From a virus, in IMG/VR virus record IMGVR_UViG_3300024221_000018, positions 1 to 51,073 of that record: DNA of 51,073 nt; one strand, 5' to 3'. Within the stretch, counting starts at the first letter, position 1. Each line of letters starts with the position of its first letter. A model generated the notes under the pieces. It was not told where the DNA came from, searched no databases, and worked only from the letters and a program-made list of their open reading frames with translations. The translations under genes were made by a program, and so were the position numbers. Shown piece after piece: positions 7,945 to 15,579 of this stretch.

Positions 7945-8547
7945 ATGGTAGTAGAAATAAACGTGGACTCTCTCTTTGAGGAGAGGCTAAGTCCGTCTCA
8001 ATATCTATTATTGTTCCTCTGTTTTGAAAAGAAATTCAATACGGTAGACAAGGTTATTCATAGAGGTTTTATTACAAACGAAGAGTTAAATGAACTTATA
8101 GAGAAAGGATTTATACTACAAAAAAATATAGATTGGTCTGAAGTAGAAAGTGAAAAGATTACATTTTCCAAAAAAATGCTTACAGACCTATTTGTATCCG
8201 ATGTAGATGCTTATTTTCATGAGTTGTTTAGTACGTTTCCTATAAAAGTGTCCAGTAATAGAGGTATGAGAATGCTTAGACCTCAATCATCAGATGCTAA
8301 AGAAACAAAAGAGTGCAAAGCAAAGTATAAAAAGTATCTCGGAACTGCGAACCAAGCAGCAAAACATGCTCACGTTATGAATTGTCTTAATGCAGAGTTA
8401 GCTTTTAGAAAGCAAAACAATTCATTAGGATTTATGAGAGCATTTATTACTTGGATAAACAAAAACGAGTGGCTTACTTACGAACATTTAATTGATTTAA
8501 GTAACACAACTAAAACAACTATATCGTATGGAAACACACTCATCTAA
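7945..8547 (+). CDS. hypothetical protein next to DnaB helicase, possible loader
   Basis: The 200-aa protein matches no family I can name with confidence. The N-terminal half (residues 10-75: LSPSQYLLLFLC...NEELNELIEKGFI) resembles a winged-helix domain, and the C-terminal half is helical with a basic patch around KAKYKKYLGTANQAAKHAH. Its stop overlaps the DnaB-type helicase start by 20 bases. Position and helical character would suit a helicase loader or origin-binding factor; that is inference. The start has the leader AAATTTAAAG at 7929-7938. Confidence 0.72.
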   Translation: MVVEINVDSLFEERLSPSQYLLLFLCFEKKFNTVDKVIHRGFITNEELNELIEKGFILQKNIDWSEVESEKITFSKKMLTDLFVSDVDAYFHELFSTFPIKVSSNRGMRMLRPQSSDAKETKECKAKYKKYLGTANQAAKHAHVMNCLNAELAFRKQNNSLGFMRAFITWINKNEWLTYEHLIDLSNTTKTTISYGNTLI

Positions 8548-9532
8548 GCCTAAATTATTGGCTGTAAAACCTATTGTAGAATCCACCAGAGAAGCTGCAA
8601 GGTATATTAACGATAGAAGGTTAGGGCTTATAAAGTCTTTAACAACTCCTTGGTTTAAATACAATGAGATAGCTATGGGTGGTTTGGAATGGAATACTAT
8701 TCATACAATAGGTGGTAGGTCAGGTTCAGGTAAAACTGCAATATTAAACCAATTAGAAACCCAGTTAGGATTTTTAAACGAGGACGAAGATTTTGATATT
8801 TTATCGTTTAACTTTGAAATGTTATCTCGTAATCTTGTTGGTAGAAAGTTTGCAAGTGCATTAGATAAGACAACACAAGAACTGTATAGTGGTAAGTTAG
8901 GTCAGAAGCTTGACGATGAAACTTATGCAAAAGTATTAGAAGAAGGTGCTAAAATAGCTAAATTGAACGTTCATTATGTAGAACATTCAGGAACAGTAGA
9001 GCAAATCGAAAATACTATCCATAATTTTATTGGAAAAGCTCTGGAGAAAGATCCAAACAGAGGTCTTGTTGTTTTGTTAGACCATACTATCCTTGTACAA
9101 GGTAAACAAGGTGAATTAGAGAGAATTGTTCTTGGAGAATTAATGACAATGTTTAATAGATTAAAGAAACTTTACAAAATAGCATTTGTAGTTTTAACTC
9201 AATTGAACAGAGATATTGAATCTTCAGATAGAATGACTGATCCTCATCGTCATTTTCCACTTAGAAAAGATGTATTTGGAGGTGATATGGTTTATCAGTT
9301 TTCAGATGTAGTAATGGTTTCTATGAATCCAGAACAAATGGGACTACAAAGTTATGGGCCTCACGGGTGGCCTGTAGCTGGTTATGTATATTGGCATTTC
9401 ATAAAAGTAAGAGAGGGTGAACCTTGTGTTGCTCAAATGAAAAACATGCTGAAATACAGTAGAATTGAAGAACCCGAACATCCTATGCAAGTAACAAAAC
9501 CTAATAATGGTTATGATATGAGCAAAGTTTAA
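8528..9532 (+). CDS. DnaB-type replicative helicase (RecA-fold core only)
   Basis: This 334-aa RecA-fold ATPase resembles the C-terminal domain of DnaB. Walker A is GRSGSGKT (63-70). The Walker B region is GLVVLLDHTIL (about 178-188), followed by ELMTMFNRLKKLYKIAFVVLTQLNR, where the Q/N after a beta strand is typical of DnaB motif 3, and DVFGGDMVYQFSDVV near the C-terminus. The N-terminal DnaB domain (primase-binding collar) is absent, so it is shorter than the usual 440-470 aa; many crAss-like and T7-like systems have such reduced forms. The likely partner is the TOPRIM primase at 10918. Confidence 0.88.
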   Translation: METHSSKPKLLAVKPIVESTREAARYINDRRLGLIKSLTTPWFKYNEIAMGGLEWNTIHTIGGRSGSGKTAILNQLETQLGFLNEDEDFDILSFNFEMLSRNLVGRKFASALDKTTQELYSGKLGQKLDDETYAKVLEEGAKIAKLNVHYVEHSGTVEQIENTIHNFIGKALEKDPNRGLVVLLDHTILVQGKQGELERIVLGELMTMFNRLKKLYKIAFVVLTQLNRDIESSDRMTDPHRHFPLRKDVFGGDMVYQFSDVVMVSMNPEQMGLQSYGPHGWPVAGYVYWHFIKVREGEPCVAQMKNMLKYSRIEEPEHPMQVTKPNNGYDMSKV

Positions 9533-9563
9533 AAGTATTTATTAACCAATAAAAATAGAGAGT

Positions 9564-10232
9564 ATGGCTACATTAGTCCAAGTGCTTGGTGAACCTGGTA
9601 CAGGTAAAACCTTTTCAATGCGCAACTTAGATCCAGAAGGTGTTTTATACATCAATGGTGATAAGAAAAACATGCCTTTCCGTGGGTGGAAAGCAAAGTA
9701 CAACAAAGAAAATCGTAATTACGTATCTACTTCAGATATTTCTATGATTATGACTTTGTTGAACAAAGTTAATACCGATCAACCTCACATCAAGGTTATC
9801 GTTATTGATACTTTAAATTCTATTATGTCTGATAAAGAAATGTCAGAAAGAAAGAAGAAAGGTTACGATAAATGGATGGATCTTGCTGGAGATGTTTACG
9901 ATTTATATCGTTTAGTAGCTTCGTTAAGAGAAGATTTAACAGTTTTCTGCATTGCTCATACAGAAGATTACTTAGGTAAAGACGGTATTCCAAGACAAAG
10001 ATTGAAAACAAACGGAGCTAAGTTAACTAAGTTAAACTTAGAAGGTTTAACAACTTACACGTTGTATGCGGCAATTGTCAGAGGAGAAGGAGAAGTTACT
10101 TACTGTTTTGAAACTCAAAACAATGGTTATAACACAGCTCGTTCACCAGAAGGAGTGTTCGAATCGTTTCAAATACCTAATGATCTTGCAGCAGTAGACA
10201 AAGCAATCAGAGATTACGAATTAGGAGAATAA
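9564..10232 (+). CDS. Sak4/RecA-like ATPase (single-strand annealing/recombination)
   Basis: A 222-aa P-loop protein with Walker A GEPGTGKT (9-16) and Walker B-like VIVIDTLNS (about 77-85), followed by a sensor-like FCIAHTED. The layout matches phage Sak4-type RecA paralogues (AAA_24-like), which anneal single strands together with a phage SSB. The next gene, 35 bases downstream, is the SSB-like protein, the same pairing known for Sak4 systems. Similar proteins are often annotated simply as ATP-binding, so the recombinase role is family inference. Confidence 0.82.
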   Translation: MATLVQVLGEPGTGKTFSMRNLDPEGVLYINGDKKNMPFRGWKAKYNKENRNYVSTSDISMIMTLLNKVNTDQPHIKVIVIDTLNSIMSDKEMSERKKKGYDKWMDLAGDVYDLYRLVASLREDLTVFCIAHTEDYLGKDGIPRQRLKTNGAKLTKLNLEGLTTYTLYAAIVRGEGEVTYCFETQNNGYNTARSPEGVFESFQIPNDLAAVDKAIRDYELGE

Positions 10233-10266
10233 TTAATTAATTACAAATTTTTAAAAATAAACATAT

Positions 10267-10854
10267 ATGTATAGTTTAGATCAATCAGTACAAGAAGAAT
10301 CGAATAATTACTTTTCAGTAGGTATTCATGAAGCAGTAACATTAAAAGATATTTCGTTAGAAACAGCTTCTAATGGAAATCCGTATTTAAAATTTCACTT
10401 TGAAGGAGATAAAGGTGAGCAAGTATCTCACACAGAATGGCCAATCGCAAGTGATGACGCTAATTTTGAGAAAAAAGTTAAAAACTTCTTAATCAGAATC
10501 AAGCACATCTGTACTAAGTTTGTACCTGCAGAGGCTGTCAACATCTCTGCACCGACATTCGAGGATTTTGCAAACCAAGTTATTGCAATGGTTAAACCAA
10601 ATATTCACAAAACAAAATTGAGAATTAAATTGGTTTACAATTACAGAAACTATGTTTCAATTCCTAAGTATGTTCCATTTGTAGAGGCTATGTCTGTTAC
10701 ATCTGACAAATCAAGATTGAAAATCGATCCAGGATTTGACAAAATGGAAAAAGAAGATGGTGATGATCCAAAATTGGGTAATGGAGCTGCACCAGCTACT
10801 CCAACTGCAGGAGCACAAGCACCTGGAGCACCAGATGATGATATGCCTTTCTAA
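10267..10854 (+). CDS. ssb: single-stranded DNA-binding protein
   Basis: A 195-aa protein with a beta-rich N-terminal region (residues 15-135) compatible with an OB fold, an Ala/Pro/Gly-rich disordered linker, and the C-terminal tip DDDMPF. That tip is almost the same as the DDDIPF tip of bacterial SSB that recruits replication and repair partners. The OB part is diverged from E. coli SSB, so the call leans on the tail, linker and position between the Sak4-like and primase genes. It would coat ssDNA at phage forks and cooperate with Sak4. It is followed by a strong hairpin terminator. Confidence 0.82.
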   Translation: MYSLDQSVQEESNNYFSVGIHEAVTLKDISLETASNGNPYLKFHFEGDKGEQVSHTEWPIASDDANFEKKVKNFLIRIKHICTKFVPAEAVNISAPTFEDFANQVIAMVKPNIHKTKLRIKLVYNYRNYVSIPKYVPFVEAMSVTSDKSRLKIDPGFDKMEKEDGDDPKLGNGAAPATPTAGAQAPGAPDDDMPF

Positions 10855-10875
10855 AAGAGCATTCTAATTATTAAT

Positions 10876-10909
10876 AAAAGAGTGTGGCAAATGTCACACT
10901 CTTTTTAAT
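10876..10909 (+). terminator. intrinsic terminator after ssb
   Basis: AAAAGAGTGTG (10876-10886) pairs perfectly with CACACTCTTTT (10895-10905) around the loop GCAAATGT, and is followed by a T-rich tail. It lies 21 bases after the SSB stop and only about 10 bases before the primase start. Confidence 0.85.
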
Positions 10910-10917
10910 TTAAAGAT

Positions 10918-11970
10918 ATGTACGATACTAATAATTTACTATCCTTTGACACTTTATTACAAAATGTAGAGCCATATCAGATATTTAGTTATTACTTGGG
11001 GAAAGATATAAGACTTAGTAAGGCAATGCAGAGCCCACTAAGAAAAGACTCTAATCCAAGTTTTGCTCTACATATTTCTAAAACTGGTTATTTGTATTAC
11101 AATGATTGGTCTACTGGAGATTGGGGAGGACCAGTGCAATTTGTTAAGAAATTATTTAACTTACCAGATCTGTACTCGGCTGCATCTAAAATAAATTATG
11201 ATATGGGCTTAGGTTTGTATGATGATAGGATGAGAGGTGATTCTCCTGAAAAGTATCATGGATTTAAAACACAATTTAGTCAGTCAGAGATTGAACTAAT
11301 TGCAAAAGAAAGTTCTATTGATATTAAAATCAAGCAAAGAGAATGGTCTGAAGAAGACTTGGAGTATTGGGCTCAATTTGGTATCACAAAAGAAATACTT
11401 GTTTATTACAATGTATTTCCATGTGAAAAAGTGTATGTTAATAAGACAATAATATACGTTGAAAATAAACGGGTGTTTAAACCTGCTTATGCTTATGTAT
11501 ATTTCAAAGACGGAGAGTACTCTTATAAGATATACCAACCTTTAACTCCAGAGTCTAAATGGATTTCAAATGTAGATTTATCAGTCTTACAAGGATGGGA
11601 TCAAATGCCTAAAACAGGAAAAACTTTGATAATTACTAAGTCTCAGAAAGATGTTATGACTCTTTTTAGCTTAGGAATATCAGCTGTAGCATCACAAGGA
11701 GAGTTAATAGGAGTGAAACCTCATATCTATCAAGATTTAAAAGAGAGGTTTAAATTCATATACTTTTTAAATGATTTTGATAAAGCTGGTGTTATAGGTA
11801 CTAAAAAACAAAAAAAGTTAGTTCCTGAAATTAAATACTTTTTCTTACAAACATTTGACACTAAGAAAAATGGTTTTAAAGATGTGAGTGATCATAGAAA
11901 AGGACATACTGCTTTACAAACTGTAGAGCATTTAAGAAATTGTTTAACCCGCTGGAATCCCCAGCAATAA
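10918..11970 (+). CDS. DnaG-like primase with TOPRIM domain
   Basis: A 350-aa phage primase. The N-terminal third (PLRKDSNPSFALHI...YLYYNDWSTGDWGGPVQFV) matches the CHC2/zinc-finger region of phage DnaG-like primases in layout, but the metal-binding cysteines are missing. The TOPRIM region shows LIITKSQKDVMTLFSLG (about 239-255), where the usual catalytic glutamate region is TEGxxDxxxL; the TKSxKD form is known in phage primases. FLNDFDKAG (near 285) provides the DxD. It would lay RNA primers for the polymerase, with the DnaB-type helicase. The start follows AATTTAAAG (10907-10915). Confidence 0.85.
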   Translation: MYDTNNLLSFDTLLQNVEPYQIFSYYLGKDIRLSKAMQSPLRKDSNPSFALHISKTGYLYYNDWSTGDWGGPVQFVKKLFNLPDLYSAASKINYDMGLGLYDDRMRGDSPEKYHGFKTQFSQSEIELIAKESSIDIKIKQREWSEEDLEYWAQFGITKEILVYYNVFPCEKVYVNKTIIYVENKRVFKPAYAYVYFKDGEYSYKIYQPLTPESKWISNVDLSVLQGWDQMPKTGKTLIITKSQKDVMTLFSLGISAVASQGELIGVKPHIYQDLKERFKFIYFLNDFDKAGVIGTKKQKKLVPEIKYFFLQTFDTKKNGFKDVSDHRKGHTALQTVEHLRNCLTRWNPQQ

Positions 11971-11980
11971 AAATATAGAA

Positions 11981-12463
11981 ATGGGATATACACATTATTG
12001 GGATAGACCTATTAAATTCAACGAAAAAGATTTCGAAAAATTTACAGGAATGTGCCACAAAATAATAGAAACATGTAAACCTACAAGTCCAGTTGGAGGG
12101 GTTTATTATAAAGGAGAAGAAGTCAAAATAGTAGGTGTAAATTCTAAAAAAGATTCTAAGCCAGATATATCTGGGGCACACGTAAAGTTTAATGGTGAGG
12201 GTGATTTAGGACATGAGGCTTTTATAATTGAAAACAACCCAGATCTTGTAGATGCTTTTGGGTTTTGTAAGACAAATAGAAAACCATACGACATTGTGGT
12301 AGTAGCCTGTTTAATAGCTTTTAAAAGAGTTTTTGGTACTGCTGTAAGTATTAGTTCCGATGGTGGATTTGAGAATTGGAAAGATGGAATAGAATTTTTT
12401 AACGCTTGCTTTCCAGATGATATTGTGCATGAAGGAGATGTACATAGCTGGATAAATAGATAA
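11981..12463 (+). CDS. conserved phage protein, MGYTHYW family
   Basis: A 160-aa protein of unknown function. The N-terminal signature MGYTHYW and the C-terminal segments FCKTNRKPYDIVVVACL and VSISSDGGFENWKDGIEFF are shared with uncharacterised proteins I recall from many phages and bacterial mobile elements. It has no membrane or signal segment. It lies between primase and RusA-like resolvase, so a DNA-metabolism link is plausible only by position. Confidence 0.72.
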   Translation: MGYTHYWDRPIKFNEKDFEKFTGMCHKIIETCKPTSPVGGVYYKGEEVKIVGVNSKKDSKPDISGAHVKFNGEGDLGHEAFIIENNPDLVDAFGFCKTNRKPYDIVVVACLIAFKRVFGTAVSISSDGGFENWKDGIEFFNACFPDDIVHEGDVHSWINR

Positions 12464-12466
12464 GGT

Positions 12467-13027
12467 ATGTCAAAAATACTATACACAGCAACAATACCTA
12501 AGTTTAAAACTCACGTTAAGCAAAGTGCTAACAAATGGAAGAAAATTAATGGACAATCTATTTATACAGGTGCTCATCATAGAGTGAGACATTTGTTTAT
12601 GGAACAGATTCATTCTTATTTAACCATGTTTATATCTCCTATAAATGGGATGTTAACAGAATACCCACTTGAGATCAACGTTAAAATTTACGCTCCTATA
12701 AATTATGGAGATGTAAAGAGACTTAGAGGAAAAATAAGTTGGAAAAAACCAGAACCAGGGTATGAACCTTCGTGGGACTTGGATAATTTTGCTTGGATTT
12801 GGATTAAAGGAATGCAAGATGTTTTACAAAAACAAAAGGTGTTACCTGAAGATACAGTTAAGCATATTAGAAAAGTAAGCTACGAGTTTATTCCAATAGA
12901 AGAATTAGAAGACAGAAAGATGGAGTTAATGATTTGTACAGCAGATACTTATTGGACTTCTTTCTGGAAAAAATTATTTACTAAAATTACACCAAATGGA
13001 AATCAAAAAACCCTTGATCTTAATTGA
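12467..13027 (+). CDS. RusA-like Holliday junction resolvase
   Basis: A 186-aa protein with the RusA core pattern DLDN at residues 104-107 (D104, D106), followed by a helix containing D118 and then LPEDT (E128, D129). RusA has Asp70, Asp72 and Asp91 as metal ligands. It would cut four-way junctions in replicated or recombined phage DNA before packaging. It is longer than E. coli RusA (120 aa), with extra basic N-terminal and C-terminal parts. It overlaps the 5' nuclease gene by 32 bases. Confidence is moderate because the family is short and divergent. Confidence 0.68.
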   Translation: MSKILYTATIPKFKTHVKQSANKWKKINGQSIYTGAHHRVRHLFMEQIHSYLTMFISPINGMLTEYPLEINVKIYAPINYGDVKRLRGKISWKKPEPGYEPSWDLDNFAWIWIKGMQDVLQKQKVLPEDTVKHIRKVSYEFIPIEELEDRKMELMICTADTYWTSFWKKLFTKITPNGNQKTLDLN

Positions 13028-13841
13028 TGGAGATATTATTGTGTACAGAGCAGCTTTTGCTTGTGCAGAAATGTCGGACTGGAAAGATGTAAAAGATTAC
13101 ATTTTAAAATACATGCAAGAAGTTACTAATGATTTAGATTCTACAGAATACATAGGATTTATTCAAGGAAGTAAAAACTTCAGAAATAACGTAGCTACTA
13201 CCTCTGAATATAAAGGTAACAGAAAATCTACTTCAAAACCTTTTTGGTATCAAAGTGTTAGAGACCATTTAATACAAGCGTACAAATTTGTACTTGTAAA
13301 CGGAATGGAAACAGATGACGCTCTAACTATTTTACACAAAAGGATTAAAGATAGAGAAACTATTATCTGCAGTGTGGATAAAGATTTGCTACAATCACCT
13401 GGAAAACATTATAATCCAACTACAAAAGAACTTGTTCTTTCTACAGAGGATATAAGTATGAAGCTGTTAGCTACTCAAGTTATAACAGGTGATTCCACTG
13501 ACAACATTAAAGGACTACACAGAGTCGGTCCTAAAAAAGCAGAGGCTATATTAGCTGAAGCTCAAGACTCTGGGGATTATCTGCCTTTGGCTTTTCAAGC
13601 CTATTTGTCTTATTACTTCAAATTAAAAGAGAAGGATAAATTAGACATAACAGATTCAGAATTGTTTTTGAAAGCTTCAAAACATTTCGCAGAAACTTAT
13701 GAATTAGTGTTTTTACTAAGAGATATGAGTGAAGAAGATTTCCCTACGCCAGAAATAAATGATTTGTTAAACATTGAAAACCCATTAATACATGGAGCAG
13801 GAAAAAAATCTGAAGGGACTATCGAAACTATCTTTGATTGA
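12996..13841 (+). CDS. 5'-3' exonuclease / FEN-type RNase H
   Basis: A 281-aa flap-endonuclease family protein. Motifs are LIDGDIIVYR (D11, D13), YKGNR, ETDDA, CSVDKDLLQ and TGDSTDNIKGLHRVGPKKA, which is the helix-hairpin-helix. These acidic clusters form the two-metal site that removes RNA primers and flaps. It provides the activity missing from the family A polymerase at 4175-6166. The start lies within the RusA-like gene. The gene ends in TGA inside the next frame, so the three genes are coupled. Confidence 0.9.
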   Translation: MEIKKPLILIDGDIIVYRAAFACAEMSDWKDVKDYILKYMQEVTNDLDSTEYIGFIQGSKNFRNNVATTSEYKGNRKSTSKPFWYQSVRDHLIQAYKFVLVNGMETDDALTILHKRIKDRETIICSVDKDLLQSPGKHYNPTTKELVLSTEDISMKLLATQVITGDSTDNIKGLHRVGPKKAEAILAEAQDSGDYLPLAFQAYLSYYFKLKEKDKLDITDSELFLKASKHFAETYELVFLLRDMSEEDFPTPEINDLLNIENPLIHGAGKKSEGTIETIFD

Positions 13842-14373
13842 TTTATCAAAGATAAAAGCAACAAAAACAACTGATTTCTTATTGCCTTTATTAGGCTTTA
13901 CTAAAAAGTTTTATGAACCTTATTTAGTAAATGCCTACTTAGGTGATTATGATTTAAACGGTTATGAGGAAAAACGAATATACCTTGTTCTCAGTAACCA
14001 TGACATGAGTACAAAGCACATGAGAATAGAAGACGGTTTGAAAAACATGTTAGAATTTGTCGATTTTTACGACATACTGGATGGTCAAATGTCAGTCTTT
14101 ATTATGAAAGTGCCTGAAACTTTTGAAGAAGATTATTCCAAGTTTTTACTTGGTAAATACTCTGAGTTCTCTGAAGAAGCGAAAATCGCAGTTCTGAAAG
14201 GAAGATCAGAGAACAGCTCAATGCCTTTAATATTTAGAAAAGACTCTAAGTTAAAAGAGTATTGGGAAGAAAAAACAGGTTCTACAATCCCAGATGGATT
14301 AGAAGTATGGCCTGTAATTAATATAGACAACGAATTGCTCTATAAAGAAAAATTTATTTTAAAAACAGATTAA
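13792..14373 (+). CDS. hypothetical protein, 193 aa
   Basis: No family is recognised. It is soluble, mixed alpha/beta, with a repeated LVLSNHD/FIMKVPE-like strand pattern in the middle. The ATG at 13792 gives a 50-base overlap with the FEN-type gene; a TTG at 13834 would give a shorter overlap and is possible. Its place just before the MoxR/vWA pair might mean a shared role, but there is no sequence support for one. Confidence 0.7.
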   Translation: MEQEKNLKGLSKLSLIDLSKIKATKTTDFLLPLLGFTKKFYEPYLVNAYLGDYDLNGYEEKRIYLVLSNHDMSTKHMRIEDGLKNMLEFVDFYDILDGQMSVFIMKVPETFEEDYSKFLLGKYSEFSEEAKIAVLKGRSENSSMPLIFRKDSKLKEYWEEKTGSTIPDGLEVWPVINIDNELLYKEKFILKTD

Positions 14374-14383
14374 AAATTATATT

Positions 14384-15448
14384 ATGTACACTATTGGAGA
14401 TCCTAAAAAAGCTCAAGGAGCAAACCCACAAGCAGTAATGCCTTTTGAAGAAACAGCAGTTGAAGATGCTGTAATAGTTGAAGAAAAAGAAGAAGAAGTC
14501 GGTAAAACTGTACCAACTCCTTCCCAACCTCAGCAACCACAACCTCAAGCACAAGCTGCTGATTTAGGTATGTTTGGGAATATGTTTAGCCAGTCTATCG
14601 AGACTATTATTAAACAAAAAGCTGAGGATATGAGACCAGAAGTGGTTTCAATATTAAAAGCTGAATTGCAAAAATTAAAACCTACAAATGTTAGGATTAC
14701 AGGTAGAAAAGGAACTGGTGTTGTTGAAGGATATACACATAAACATTTTCGTGAAGCTGTTTTCTTATCAGAACAAGAAAGACAGTTAATGATGGTTGGA
14801 CCAGCAGGTTCTGGAAAAACTACATTAGCAAAACAAATAGCAAAAGCTTTTGAAATACCGTTTACTTCTATATCTTGCTCTGCAGGTATGTCTGAAGCAC
14901 ATTTATTAGGTAGAATGTTGTTTGATGGAACTTATGTACCATCTGATTTTATTACTGCTTATGAAAATGGTGGTGTATTCTTATTTGATGAAATAGATGC
15001 AGCTGACTCTAATACTTTATTGGTTGTAAATTCTGCGTTAGCAAATGGATATGTATCTGTTCCAAATAGAAAAGATAAACCACACGCTCAAAGACATGAA
15101 GATTTCATCTGTGTTGTAGCAGGTAATTCTTGGGGACATGGTTCTGCTGCTTATCAAGGTAGGGGATCTTTAGATGCTGCATTCTTAGACAGATTTTCTG
15201 TTGCTAAACTTAATCTTGATTACGATGAATCTTTAGAGTTAGAACTTGGTGATTCTCAAATAGAAGTGGTAAAAAGAATGCACCAAATAAGAAAAATCGT
15301 TACTTCTAACAGGCTGAAAAGAATTGTATCTACAAGAACTATTGTATCTGCAGTTCGTCAAGCAGAAGCTGGTCGTTCTATGGCTCAAATTGAGTCTGTA
15401 TTTACTACAGATTGGGCTGAAGATGATAAACGTAAGATAAAAAAGTAA
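14384..15448 (+). CDS. MoxR/CobS-type AAA+ ATPase
   Basis: A 354-aa AAA+ protein. After a Pro/Gln-rich N-terminal region (about 40-60), Walker A is GPAGSGKT (139-146), Walker B is FLFDEIDAAD (about 199-208), and AAFLDRF (about 266-272) carries the arginine-finger region. The order and spacing match MoxR/CobS ATPases, which remodel protein partners that carry von Willebrand A domains. The next gene encodes such a partner. The stop at 15446-15448 follows directly on an A AAA AAG heptamer (15439-15445); a -1 shift there would add 12 residues (see findings). Confidence 0.88.
   Translation: MYTIGDPKKAQGANPQAVMPFEETAVEDAVIVEEKEEEVGKTVPTPSQPQQPQPQAQAADLGMFGNMFSQSIETIIKQKAEDMRPEVVSILKAELQKLKPTNVRITGRKGTGVVEGYTHKHFREAVFLSEQERQLMMVGPAGSGKTTLAKQIAKAFEIPFTSISCSAGMSEAHLLGRMLFDGTYVPSDFITAYENGGVFLFDEIDAADSNTLLVVNSALANGYVSVPNRKDKPHAQRHEDFICVVAGNSWGHGSAAYQGRGSLDAAFLDRFSVAKLNLDYDESLELELGDSQIEVVKRMHQIRKIVTSNRLKRIVSTRTIVSAVRQAEAGRSMAQIESVFTTDWAEDDKRKIKK
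15439..15445 (+). other. possible -1 slippery heptamer A AAA AAG
   Basis: The last two sense codons of the AAA+ gene are AAA AAG, preceded by A, exactly the E. coli dnaX heptamer in the right frame and directly before the TAA stop. A -1 shift would add VTEDEAKLGATS and stop at TGA 15481. A bulged hairpin starts 55 bases downstream, far for a stimulator. Function is unproven. Confidence 0.3.
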
Positions 15449-15500
15449 CAGAAGATGAAGCTAAATTAGGGGCTACATCTTGAGGTGTATTTGAAGCTAT

Positions 15501-15536
15501 GGAGAAGATGGGTAATGTATATCATTACCCTTCTCC
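15501..15536 (+). promoter_or_regulatory. strong bulged hairpin between AAA+ and vWA genes
   Basis: GGAGAA (15501-15506) and GGGTAATG (15510-15517) pair with TTCTCC (15531-15536) and CATTACCC (15523-15530) around a TATAT loop, leaving a 3-base GAT bulge: 14 pairs in total. No T-run follows, so it looks more like an attenuator, processing or mRNA-stability hairpin than a standard terminator. It occupies the 131-base gap before the vWA gene, which holds no other feature I can support. Confidence 0.6.
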
Positions 15537-15579
15537 TTACTTCGGTTTAAAATCCTATACAATTTGACAATAAAAAAAT

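Noticed and set aside
10150-10170. GTTCGAATC, a tRNA T-loop-like string
   Set aside because: It is in frame inside the Sak4-like gene and no acceptor or anticodon stems surround it.
14354-14554. Minus-strand 66-codon frame at the start of the AAA+ gene
   Set aside because: Antisense of the Glu/Pro/Gln-rich leader; translation is Phe/Leu/Cys-rich with no features.
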